Source: Protopterus annectens (Eukaryota; Chordata; Ceratodontiformes; Protopteridae). Taken from it: DNA of 64,000 nucleotides. Both the position numbers and the translations under genes were made by a program. The stretch lies in contig NC_056732.1 of the NCBI RefSeq assembly GCF_019279795.1, positions 183,043,177 through 183,107,176 on the forward strand. Direction: 5' to 3'. The notes under the pieces were generated by a model that made no database searches, was not told where the DNA came from, and was given only the letters and a program-made list of their open reading frames with translations. Numbering within the stretch: the first letter of the stretch is position 1; each line of letters begins with the position of its first letter. Of the stretch, positions 22,915-32,560 are shown one piece after another.

Positions 22915-24400
22915 AACAGCAGAACATTAAGGATGATACCTAACTGAATTGGCAGCCAGTACAGACTCCACAGATCTGGAATGATGCAAATGTAATGTAA
23001 CTCAGAGTACCTGTAAATAACCAAAAACAGAGTTCCAAACTAGCTGCAGTTAAACAAGTTCACGGTTAAGCAGCCAAAGGTAAATGGAGATGCAGTATTA
23101 AGTTTTAGAAGATACCAAGACATGTATTAGCACCATGTGACATGCTGGTGGAAGGAGGTGCTTAATGCACAACATGTAGATAAGACATCTTCACTACAGA
23201 TGACACCTGGTCCTTAAATGCCAGTCTGCCATCAATGAACATGCCTCACACTTTAATCTTCACAAAAGCTAGACTATCATCATTGTAAACAGTGGAAGGA
23301 GTAAGGAATGGATATCTGGAATCTCTCAAGGTGGCATAAACATGCACGGCAATGGTCTTATCAGTGTTAATTCACAAGTGATTGGAAATCCAGTTCTGGC
23401 TGAATCTGCAAAAGATATCGAACTCTAAAGAAAGGAGTAGAACTTTATATCATCAGCATAACAACATGATGCACTGCATGGAGCTCTGATATTGTGAAAA
23501 AAGCAAACACGTCTGTAGCGCAAGACCTGATCTTAGCGATTGTTAAATACTCCTACTTATGATCAGGTATCACACTAAGCAGTAAAACCTGCCAGTACTG
23601 ACCAGCAAATGACAGCAGCAGAATTAAAAACATCTTCTTTCTGTCTGTTGTCTGTACCATTAATCTGCCCCTGACATTCTTTATCTTACGTAAAATGTGT
23701 TGCACTGTCTGTTGCGCTTACTAAGCGCTTTATGGCTTTAAAAGCTGGCAAATACACTTTGCCCTTTTTTTCTGTAACTAGTAATGCATGGAGTAGATGA
23801 GGTGCGATGCACTGCGAGCAATTATGATTGGGTTTCCAGCTGTAACCCTCCATTATGTGTTCAGGAGATGAATGCTTTGCTCTCGAGACAAAATTCTTGG
23901 CATCGATATCAAAATCCTATATACTGAAAATGTGTCCATTTAATCAACTCACTCAGTGGAAACCTATTCAAAGAAAACAATGAAAGATCTAAACTAGAAT
24001 CCAGTGAAACTCCAGATGAGACAGGATAAATAGATAAAGGATTTATCCCATAGAGAATGCAGTGGAGACATCCTGAGAGATCAGAGGCAAATCATTTTAG
24101 AACAGTCCCTGAGGCTCCACAACATGTCTGATACTGCTTTGACATGATGTGGTAAACTACCATGTCAAATACCACACAGAGATCATTGAGGACCAGAACA
24201 ATGTAATATAGATGATCTTGTTGCATCAAGCAGTCATTAAAAACCCGTGAAAGGGCTGCTAGAGTGCTATTTCAAACTAAAATGGAAAGGATCATGAACG
24301 TGACATTCCTTGAAAATTAAATCAAGTTGCAAACAACCAATGTTCTGAACAACTTTACAAATAAATAGAAGGGAAGAGACTGAGCGTTACCTATCTATAT
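22915..24400 (-). pseudogene. LINE C: decayed RT and C-terminal fragment of a Rex/L2-like LINE
   Basis: On the - strand a YADD codon string with YADDIKFYSF lies at about 23431-23460. Downstream, in shifting frames, are VYATLRDSRYPF, LAFKDQVSSVVKMSYL and finally SLYWLPIQLGIILN (about 22950), the C-terminal LHWLPI block of Rex1/L2-type elements. Many stops interrupt it. From 23500 to 24400 the same strand is probably earlier RT sequence but is too decayed for me to show motifs, so the upstream limit is a guess. Confidence 0.65.
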
Positions 24401-25620
24401 CATCAGAATCTAAATTATGCTTCATCTTTCTCATCTTCAGTTTCTTCCATATTGTCCGGATTTAAATTATGCTTCATCTTAATCAACCTTTTATTCTCTT
24501 TCTTCACTAGTTTGTTCTAGTATTATTTCTTGTATTTCATCGTATTGTGATTTTGTATCTCTTTATGTACATTTTCCACTGTCTTATCAAAAGTGCTTAT
24601 TGCTGTACATTTGGTACATACTGTAACACAGTTACTTCTGTTATGCCAATGTTTCCAAGATCTCATGTCTTATTAAAGTCTGTAATGAAATGTACCTCCC
24701 CACCAACATCACTGCAATAACTAGCTTTTGGCTAATTCATGGATTTTACTGCCATTGGCTTTCTTGTAAAAGCAACATGTTAAATAAATGACATGATTTA
24801 TTTTCTGCTGTTTCTGTATACACGTAGACTTCTTAGCCCACAGTCCATACCTCTCTTAAATCCAACATTCTTTTTACTTTAAACACATTTCCAATATACT
24901 GTTAAGGGCTCTCTGAACATCTATAACAGTTAATTCTCTCTCCTTTGCAAAAACATTCTACAATGCACCTGTCTGAAAAAAACAGGGAATCTCCCTGGTA
25001 TCCATTGCAAATTTCATTTATCCATATAAATGTCACACCAGGTGTCCCTGAAAAACAGAGCACAGGTCTAAAGGGATCAACGGGTTGAAAGCAAATGTAT
25101 AAATCATCTGCTACAATTTGGTCAGGTTGTGATTTTCTCTCTCCTGCTGACATTCCTTCTATCCATGTTTTCTGTCTTCTTTAGGTCACTGCTGCTGTTG
25201 GTTTTGACTCTCCTGAAATGTTTTTTGTACAAGTTTACAACTTTTTGCATTCCATTCACCTTTTTACCCTCATAAATAATATTTCTAGTTTTCTGTTCAG
25301 CTCCACCTATATGTTAACACTACATCTATGCTGCACATGGTTTACTCAAATAGTAAGCAGCCTGTTCCTGTTTTAATGTTAGGCCAAAACATTGTCTTTA
25401 TTAATATTTCTTTATCTGTTTCCTGTGTCAAATGAACTTCCTCTGTGATTTCTGGAAATGATGCATTGTGTTCCTCGCCCATCCTCTAGTTTGTGCATTA
25501 TCTGTTCCTGTTTACCAACTCTTTCTTTTTACAAGTCCTTGCTATTTCTACCTAACTACATCGAGGTTAATAAGATGCATAATTTAGTCTACATTTGCTG
25601 CCCTCCTAATTTTAGTTATC
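24401..25620. other. Unclassified AT-rich DNA, one hypothetical reading frame
   Basis: The only notable frame is 24902-25153 on the - strand (83 codons, several Cys near its end). I recognise no domain in it, and it may be chance or a scrap of LINE coding sequence. At 24405-24480 an imperfect direct repeat of ATTATGCTTCATCTT words occurs twice, 53 bp apart. Nothing else stands out. Confidence 0.35.
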
Positions 25621-25624
25621 TATT

Positions 25625-25960
25625 AATATTGAAAAAATGCCTGATAGAAAGTGAAGGTGTTCAGAACCACAGCTCCTGCTAATATTGGACTGATACTGTC
25701 AGTAGAAAAGCAGAAGACAAGCTGGTGACGTGCAGAACAGCAGAAAACAAGCTGGTGAAGAAGATCTGGGACAGACAGGAAGAAGGTAAGAGGAAACGAG
25801 GACAGCCAGCAAAAAGGTGAATGGATTTTGCAACAGTCAGGCATGAGTGTTGAAGAAGGCAGGTGTGTGGCATTTAATCGAAAAAGATGGCGACAGTTAA
25901 CGTGATTCCTCATCCCCATGTAGAAAATGGGAAAAAAAGGGGGCTGATGATGATGACTGT
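25625..25960 (+). mobile_element. RTE/L1-type LINE 3' end with (GAT)n tail
   Basis: Across two frames the + strand reads EEGKRKRGQPAKR and then GMSVEEGRCVAFNRKRWRQ. This matches the familiar C-terminal ending of RTE- and some L1-like LINE RT proteins (RGRP..RW.D, then EED..DR.RWR). It is followed by AAATGGGAAAAAAAGG and a short GATGATGATGA tail, as in RTE elements. It has one frameshift and an in-frame stop, and the rest of the element is absent (5'-truncated). Confidence 0.72.
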
Positions 25961-26635
25961 CTCTATATCATGTATGCCTTGTTTGTCTCATAATATATAG
26001 AATATAGTTAGACTGCAGGGATTCTTGATCACTCAGAAGTGATACACACTGGAGTCTCTCACACATGGGTAGTGGACTCCTATCTCTTAAGTCATTGCTT
26101 AAGCAGAAGACAAAAATCAAGCAGCCTGTCTTTGGTATTGGGATTTTAAAGCTCTGTCTTCCTGACTGATAATCTCAGCCATCCAACTTCACTGGGTCAA
26201 TTTTCCTAGTGTCATCTAGAATTATTTGCTGATGATACTGAAACAAACGTGTGCCAAACTTTGTGATCAGATAACACCTGGAGTCCCTCCATATTTAGTA
26301 AAAATAGCATGTTTTGATATTTCTAAACTTATGGTAAGGGGCTTATAATAGGAAGAAAAAAAAATAACAATATGTGTTATTTATGCCTGGTATCTGAACA
26401 GAAGTACATGTCAATGGGTGAATTGATGGCTTCTTAAAGACTTACAAATGTTCCTATCATTCCTGAGTAAGGTAATGAAAGAAGCAATTGTTTGTTTTAC
26501 ATCTTTTCCCACTGACTGATGTAGAAATAGTTGCTAGTTGTTTAAAAAGTTTTAATGTAAGACAAATTAAGCAACAATTACTAGTCTGTTTATTCATAGG
26601 ATTTGTATGAACTTGATGGTTATTTTAATCAAATG
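25961..26635. other. Unclassified AT-rich DNA
   Basis: No reading frame, SINE box, inverted terminus or microsatellite could be supported here. Confidence 0.5.
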
Positions 26636-26639
26636 ACCA

Positions 26640-27724
26640 TGTATGCTTTGCCAATACAAACCCTCAGGCTATACCTCCTTTCTGAAGGAGGGGGCAAAGC
26701 CAGTTTGTCGTTTGATAAATTTGAGAGTGCCTGTCTGGTTGTCCAGGTTTAATACGAAGAAAGATATAGAATTTATTCCAAATAAGGTAGAGGTGTTGGG
26801 TGATGAATCTCGTTCTCTATTGAGCTGTCTTTATCTGCTGTTGTAGGTTCAGATTTCTGGTTTCATTGTTAGGCAAGCTGATTGTCTTATTGAAATATAG
26901 GCAGACAATAACTACCCAATTTCTAATGGCATTGTAAGTGAGGTACATATCATGGCTTAGGAATTTATAAGACATGGATGTATAGGGATGGGACTTTTAT
27001 TATCTCCTGATAACTAACATTAATATTATCTGAGATCTGTTTTGTTAGGAGACTCTGGGCCTCTTTGAGTTTATTGAGATATTATGTGAGACACATACCA
27101 AATAGAGCACTGTAGTCTATAATGGGTGTGATCAGTGCTGAATATAGGGCGACAATAACATCTTTGGATCTAGATGGAATACATATGAGTACTAGTCATG
27201 CTAAGTAGAATGAACTCCTGACAACAACTGCCACATGAAAATCAAAGGAAAAGGAGCTGTTGACCCAAGTGCCTAGGACACTGACTACCATTTTGGCTAG
27301 TTTTGTAAGGTTGTGGTACCACAACTGGAACCTTGAATGAGTGGTATTGGATTAGGCATTCTGTAGGTGAAGTCTGCAGAGTACTGACTACTTACAGCTG
27401 TAGAGTCTGCATCAGGCTGTTGTAGGTGTCACCTACTGGTTAGCCACAAATTCCTAGATTCTGTCATAATACTCAATCGTTTTTACCTGAGTATAGTTTA
27501 TAATGTTATTCTTACCACACTAAATGTTTTCCTTTACACAATTCCCAGCATAATTATCCACTGTGACATCTAGCAATTCCTTTACTTACTTTATTGTTCA
27601 TATATGGCTGCAGGTTTACAGCATGGAATCTCAGTCAATAGATGTACATCAGTTTCCTCATTTTTCTTCCAGTCAAACATTTAAATCTACTGGTCAGTCT
27701 AGATCTGATCTAGATCTGTACAGA

Positions 27725-27782
<58 letters not shown>

Positions 27783-28330
27783 TCTTTTGACGACATTATC
27801 ATGGTACATTTGCTATTTTGACTATAGAGAATGCATTTGAGATGACACTGGCTTTCATCACACACACATGAGTAAATAACTTTGTACCTCTACTTAAACA
27901 ATATCACCTCCTTCAGTCATATTCTGCAGTGATTGTTTCATTCCACACTAATGTGGTGACATAAACAGCAGTCCTAATCTAGATAACATGGCTTCAAAAT
28001 CAAGTATCTCAGTGCTGGGGGCATCTGTAATCAAATACCAGAATTCCAGGCACAGGTGCACTTTGGGAAACCTCTTATATTAGCACTGTCAGAGTCACAG
28101 CTGAAACCCTATGAGTGTGAAGCAGGTAGAATTTAACAATCCTGGCAATACAGTATGTATAAAATGCAATATATATAAATCATCCACAAAGTGTGCCTGG
28201 AAGACAAGATCAGCTGGTATCAGAACCGCTAGACATATGTGAATTCTAGAACATTCTTTGTCCATATAATAAACCATTAAAGTATGTGCAGTGTCATCAA
28301 ATACTTTTCCTAGTTCAGTGAGCATGGCTG
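26640..28330 (-). pseudogene. LINE A-type RT/C-terminal relic on the - strand, interrupted
   Basis: On the - strand the upstream part (28325-28095) reads LTELGKVFDDTAHT, comparable to LDLSKVFNTIPH of LINE A, and then FVDDLYI in place of FADD. After an interruption (about 28090-27440, including a (TA)n tract), 27380-27060 reads SVLGTWVNSSFSF, SKDVIVALYSALITPIIDYS and LLTKQI. These align one for one with the LINE A stretch around 5300-5550. Stops and shifts are frequent. It is an older relative of LINE A with a later insertion in its middle. Confidence 0.75.
27727..27783. repeat. (TA)n followed by a T-run
   Basis: About 23 TA dinucleotides followed by nine or ten T, then TCTTTTGACG. The same TA-plus-T-run structure precedes the SINE at 54.36 kb. 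Confidence 0.95.
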
Positions 28331-29055
28331 TTCTGAGTTTTTTTTTTTTGCTTGGTGTACTTCAGTATACACTGGTAAGAATAAAATTAGAACCTAGCCT
28401 TTACTAATGGGTTAGTAATGGGATTCACCCATTTCAATAGCAAGTCTACAAGAACTACCAGCAAAGGTAGAGCACATACTCCTGTTGATTGAATCTATCC
28501 ATTATAATGCACTGACCATTAGATGACTGCTAGCACATTGGCAATTCACCTGTGTAATCATGACTCAGTTTACAATATATTGAAGCATAGTCATATACCA
28601 GCTACTGAAGAGAATGAATATGACACATCTGAAAAGTTCTTTCCCATGAACATAATAGGGACTGAAATCAGTTTAGTGGCCTGGATCCATCAGAATCTGC
28701 TATCTGACATAGGTTCTGCTATCAGTTATGTTGGTTCTCTTGAACACACGTAAATATATAGACTAGAAAACTTAAAAAAGTCCGAGGTAAAGAACCTTAT
28801 TGGATTAACAGTTCAGTAACAGAAAACACTGCCTCTAGAGGTACATCTTTAAATACTTAGAAAACATCAGGAAACCTACATCCAAGAGATCTCAGTACAA
28901 GTGCAATAGATGTCAAGGTATAAATCATCAAATAACAAGCATTTCTCTTCAGGTTTGCAGTGTAAGAGCATTAAACATTTTGCATGTTTCTGTAAATATA
29001 TGAGTAACTTGTTTGGGGAAAATGGCAACTCATTAGATGATACATTAGGACTTTA
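28331..29055. other. Unclassified DNA
   Basis: No supported feature. The frame at 28523-28753 shows no domain. The region may hold further decayed RT sequence of the adjacent - strand LINE relic, but I cannot show motifs. Confidence 0.4.
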
Positions 29056-29063
29056 CTCACATA

Positions 29064-29165
29064 ATACAGCTTAGATGGCTTAGTAGTAACTTGCTGTGGC
29101 TATGGTGTGCAGGGTCCTGGGTTCAAGACTTGCAAGGGCTGATTATTTTTAGGCCTCAGGGCCAA
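29064..29165 (+). mobile_element. tRNA-headed SINE (family 2), head only
   Basis: A box TGGCTTAGTAG (29076-29086, one change from consensus) and B box GGTTCAAGACT (29120-29130). The phrase from CTATGGTGTGCAGGGTCCTG to GGGCTGATTATTTT is nearly the same as at 54.1 kb. The body beyond about 29165 is lost or decayed. Confidence 0.75.
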
Positions 29166-29384
29166 TAGCCTAGTAATGATGATACCAAAAATGGCATGCT
29201 ATTTCTCCTATGTAACACAAGAACTGACAAGAAGTCTGACTGAGCTTAAACCTCTGACAATGGATGAGAAAAACACAGACTTAATTCTGTTTAACTTTTT
29301 GTCTACCTCAGTTATTGTAGTTAAAGGCTACAATTGAAAGTAAAGCATCAGGGTAGTATGTATATGGACTGTCTACCCACATAA

Positions 29385-30060
29385 GAAGGTTGAAAACTTA
29401 TATTGCCAAGGCTGTGACCAAAGTCATCAATAAAATCATTCATGATGCCTGTTTAACTGGTAGCTGCAACCATGCCAGAATAATTCTACTGTTAAAAGGG
29501 GAAGGAGTGTCCTAAAGTTGAGAACTACAAACTAATAATCATATTGAGCTCCCTATCAAAAGGACATAAAAAGGAAGTCCATCTTCAGCTTACCAGTTAT
29601 CTATATGATATTAACAACCTAATTAGAAAACAATATGAGTTTATATCTGGTCACTGCACAAAAACAGCACTGGTGAAGTTAGTGAGCTGTAAAATCATTA
29701 GTTGAGATCAAGGCTCCATCTCAGCCATTTTCTAGAATTATTCAAAAGCCTTTGGCAGTGAGACATTCTTTACTTATCAGTGAGGAAAAAGGAGGGGGGC
29801 TTCAGTCAGATTCTTCTTGTCTAACTCGTGGTTCACATACAGGCTAGACTTAGCAAAATTCATTATCTGCATGTTACAAAACAAACCTGGAGATACCCTA
29901 TTGTCCACTCTTGGATTCTCAACTTAACTCAGTTTTATTAATAATGCTTCAGCAGGCTAAATGTATACAGCTACTGTATGTATGTGGATGACTTGGAACT
30001 CCTTCACAATTCTGGAAACATATACCCCTGGATACAGCAAGCTCTGCACAGAGTGCCTGA
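29385..30060 (+). pseudogene. LINE reverse transcriptase relic, + strand
   Basis: Fragmented coding words in LINE order: TKVINKIIHDACLTG, then ENYKLIIILSSLSKGHKK (family NYRPISLLS..SK), then QLTSYLYDIN, QYEFISGHCTKTALVKL (family QYGF..GRST..AL), NYSKAFGSE (family SKAFD) and YVDDLELL near 29980, where the RT core is YADD or YVDD. Stops occur between almost every block. It is probably CR1/L2-like and distinct from LINE A. Confidence 0.72.
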
Positions 30061-30172
30061 ATAGTGCAAGAGCTGCTGCATGCAATATGGCTGCAGAGCA
30101 ATCGAGGAATGAGCCCCCAGGACGTGCACGATTGCGCCTACACTATTCCTGCAGGGACACCAGTGCTATATG

Positions 30173-30220
30173 CTAATTACCTCATTTGCTGGTAAAAACT
30201 ATGCAAATGAGGTGAATTAG
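30173..30220. repeat. Inverted repeat hairpin 1
   Basis: The arms CTAATTACCTCATTTGC and GCAAATGAGGTGAATTAG are complementary over 17 positions with one bulged base, separated by a 13-base loop. Confidence 0.9.
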
Positions 30221-30269
30221 CAATCCAGGAAGCAGGCAGGCATCTGTGCATGAATAATATAACCTGTAG

Positions 30270-30300
30270 AAATGTATTCGGTTACTAACCAAATACATTT
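30270..30300. repeat. Inverted repeat hairpin 2
   Basis: The arms AAATGTATTCGGTTA and TAACCAAATACATTT pair at 14 of 15 positions around a single-base centre. Confidence 0.92.
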
Positions 30301-30361
30301 CTGCAAATTACAAAATGGAGGTATGACAGCTCGAAAGAAAGCATGTATGTAATGTAGTAGG

Positions 30362-30395
30362 CATGCCAATGGCCAAATATATGGCCATTGGCATG
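30362..30395. repeat. Inverted repeat hairpin 3
   Basis: The arms CATGCCAATGGCCA and TGGCCATTGGCATG are perfectly complementary over 14 bp with loop AATATA. Confidence 0.95.
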
Positions 30396-30793
30396 AGAAA
30401 TAGTAGCAAAATTATAAAAAACAACTTTATTTATTTATTTGTTTGGCCAATCTCAGCTGTTTAAGCATAGGGCAGTGGTGCGCAAATGGGATCGGGCTGA
30501 AAATAAGAAAAAAGGTGGAAATAAGCTTTTAAACTCAAATCAGCATTTTGCCATAATAGTCAATGGCATGCATAAGACAACAATACTAGGGAATAGTGGT
30601 TGTTAAGGGGGGAGGTTGAGTGTGAGTATGAATTAGAAAAAAAACAAGCAATCTCCATGGTATCCCTGAAGTCTCAAAACAACCCACTAAACGAGTGTAG
30701 TGGGTACAAAAACAAAACAGTGTAAGAAACTTCTTTGTGTGGAAGATTTTCAGTCCATATATCTCTAGTTAATCACTGTATATTAATCAGATC

Positions 30794-31099
30794 AGACAAA
30801 AGTAGTAGATGTAGCAAACTTAAACTTGTCTTAAGTAAAAAAAATAAAATAATAAAAAATTATATAATTGTACAGAATTACTAAGTATTCGAAAGTAATC
30901 CAAGCAAGGCAGGCAGTCTGTTTCCAGTCAAAAATCCTTTATTAAGTATAACTTGATAAATTATTTTCGACTGGAAACAGACTACCTGCCTTGCTTGGAT
31001 TACTTTTGAATACTTAGTAATTATGTACAATTATATATTTTTTATTATTTTTTTTTACTTAAGATGAGTTTAAGTTCACTACTTGTACAACTTTTGTCT
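30794..31099. repeat. Long palindrome (foldback), arms about 140 bp
   Basis: The left arm (30794-30935) and right arm (30958-31099) are reverse complements with roughly ten mismatches or small indels. Both arms contain AGACAAAAG, TCTTAAGTAAAAAAA, TATATAATTGTACA, TTACTAAGTATTC and CCAAGCAAGGCAGG, in mirrored order. The unpaired centre is only about 22 bp (around TTAAGTATAACTTGATAA). There is no coding capacity. It may be a foldback MITE; I see no clear target duplication. Confidence 0.93.
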
Positions 31100-31319
31100 T
31101 TTCTGCACACTGGGTTTAAAAAAAAAATCAGGAAATAGCAGCTCTGTTCACATCTGAGCACTGGGTATGCACGGTGTGCCTTGGGGCTTACATGGGAAGA
31201 CAATGGGAAGGGAAAACAGTAGTAGGAAGGCAGTCAAGGAGAACTAGCATAGCTGGCAGGTGAAATGTATCAGAATCAACCAACTACACATGGAGCAGTC
31301 TGGCACACTACTATAAACT

Positions 31320-32560
31320 ATGCAAACACCTTCCAGTCTGTTTTTCCCCACAAACTCTACACCACCGATGTACACAGACAGGGAAATTTTACCAGACAAA
31401 ACTAACAGAATTTTAGGGGCTGCTGTCGCTCTCATCCATCAATATGTGCAAGATGCTGAGGGTGGTGAGGATGTGAATGATGACGACCGACCCACAGTGA
31501 GGAGGAGGAGAAGAGTGTACAGACCCAGGGTAACCTACCAGGGGCTACATGAGCTGGAGATAGTGGAGCACTATAGGGTGGACAGGAACATTCTACAGCA
31601 AATTGTTGAGCTGTGCCGGCCATGCCTTACACACAGAGTAATCAGAGGGTTAACCATCCCAGTGAATACCAAGGTATGTGTAGGCTTAAGAATACTAGCC
31701 ACAGGTACCTTCCAAATGCCAACTGGGGATATCATGGGGATCTCACAGGCATCAGCATCCAGGGTACTTCACCAGTTTCTGGATGCCATGTCAGCACATG
31801 CCGGTGAGCACATATATTTCCTCAACACCCATGATGCGTTGACCAGCAATATGCGTCTCTTCCACCAAATAGCAGAATACCCTGTGGTAGTGGGTGCTAT
31901 AGACTGCACGCACATATACATCAAAGCATGACCAAGTGAGCGGGGTAGGGTCTACATAAACCGCAAGGGCTTCCCTTCATCAACTGCCAGGTCATGTGCA
32001 ATGCCGAGGACATTATCTTGAATGTTTGTGCTGGCAGCCCTGGAAGCTATCATGACTCCCACATCTGGCATATGACACAGCTATACCAGTTATTTGCCAG
32101 TGGGGACATCCCATATGGCCACCTAGTGGGGGATGCTGGCTACACACTGGAGCTGTGGCTGATGACACCCTACAGAAATACACATACACCTGAACAAGAA
32201 TGCCATAATGAGGCACATGCACAAACTAGAATCATAATAGAGCATGTGTTTGAGATGCTCAAGTCATGGTTCCACTGCCTGGACATATTTGGTGGAGCCT
32301 TGCAGTACTCTCCAGCTACATGTGCACAAATGTTCATAATATGTTCCATGCTACACAATATGATCCTGCGGAAATAGCTGCAGCAGGAACAGCAGGGGGC
32401 AAGGCTATACAGCCCCCCACCATTGCCAAGCCATCACAGGCACAGAGGGACTCAGAGGAGGAACTACCTGAGCCTGCACATGTAGGCAGAAGGAGGCATG
32501 CTCAGTATGCCCAGGCCTTGGCAAAGAGGCAATGCATAGCACATACACTAACACAGTAGG
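31320..32560 (+). pseudogene. PIF/Harbinger (HARBI1-like) DDE transposase, one stop and frameshifts
   Basis: This is the cut-and-paste transposase of a PIF/Harbinger element, acting in the nucleus with a Myb-like partner. The first frame (31320-31931) has an Arg-rich stretch (RRRRRVYRPRV), the family N-terminal block ELEIVEHYRVDRNILQQI, then ISQASASRVLHQFLDA and VVGAIDCTHIYIKA with the first catalytic Asp. A TGA at 31929-31931 and a frameshift near 31970 interrupt it. The frame 31994-32377 continues with SPGSYHDSHIW, HLVGDAGYTL (second Asp), AHAQTRIIIEHVFEMLKS (Glu at 32240-32242) and CSMLHNMILRK. The C-terminal tail appears in another frame to 32559 (GRRRHAQYAQALAKRQC). All three DDE residues survive. 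I could not find terminal inverted repeats. The start at 31320 is the first ATG and may be upstream of the true one. Confidence 0.92.

Noticed and set aside
24902..25153. Cys-containing 83-codon frame on the - strand
   Set aside because: No recognisable motif, no supporting neighbours and no codon signal strong enough to call a gene.
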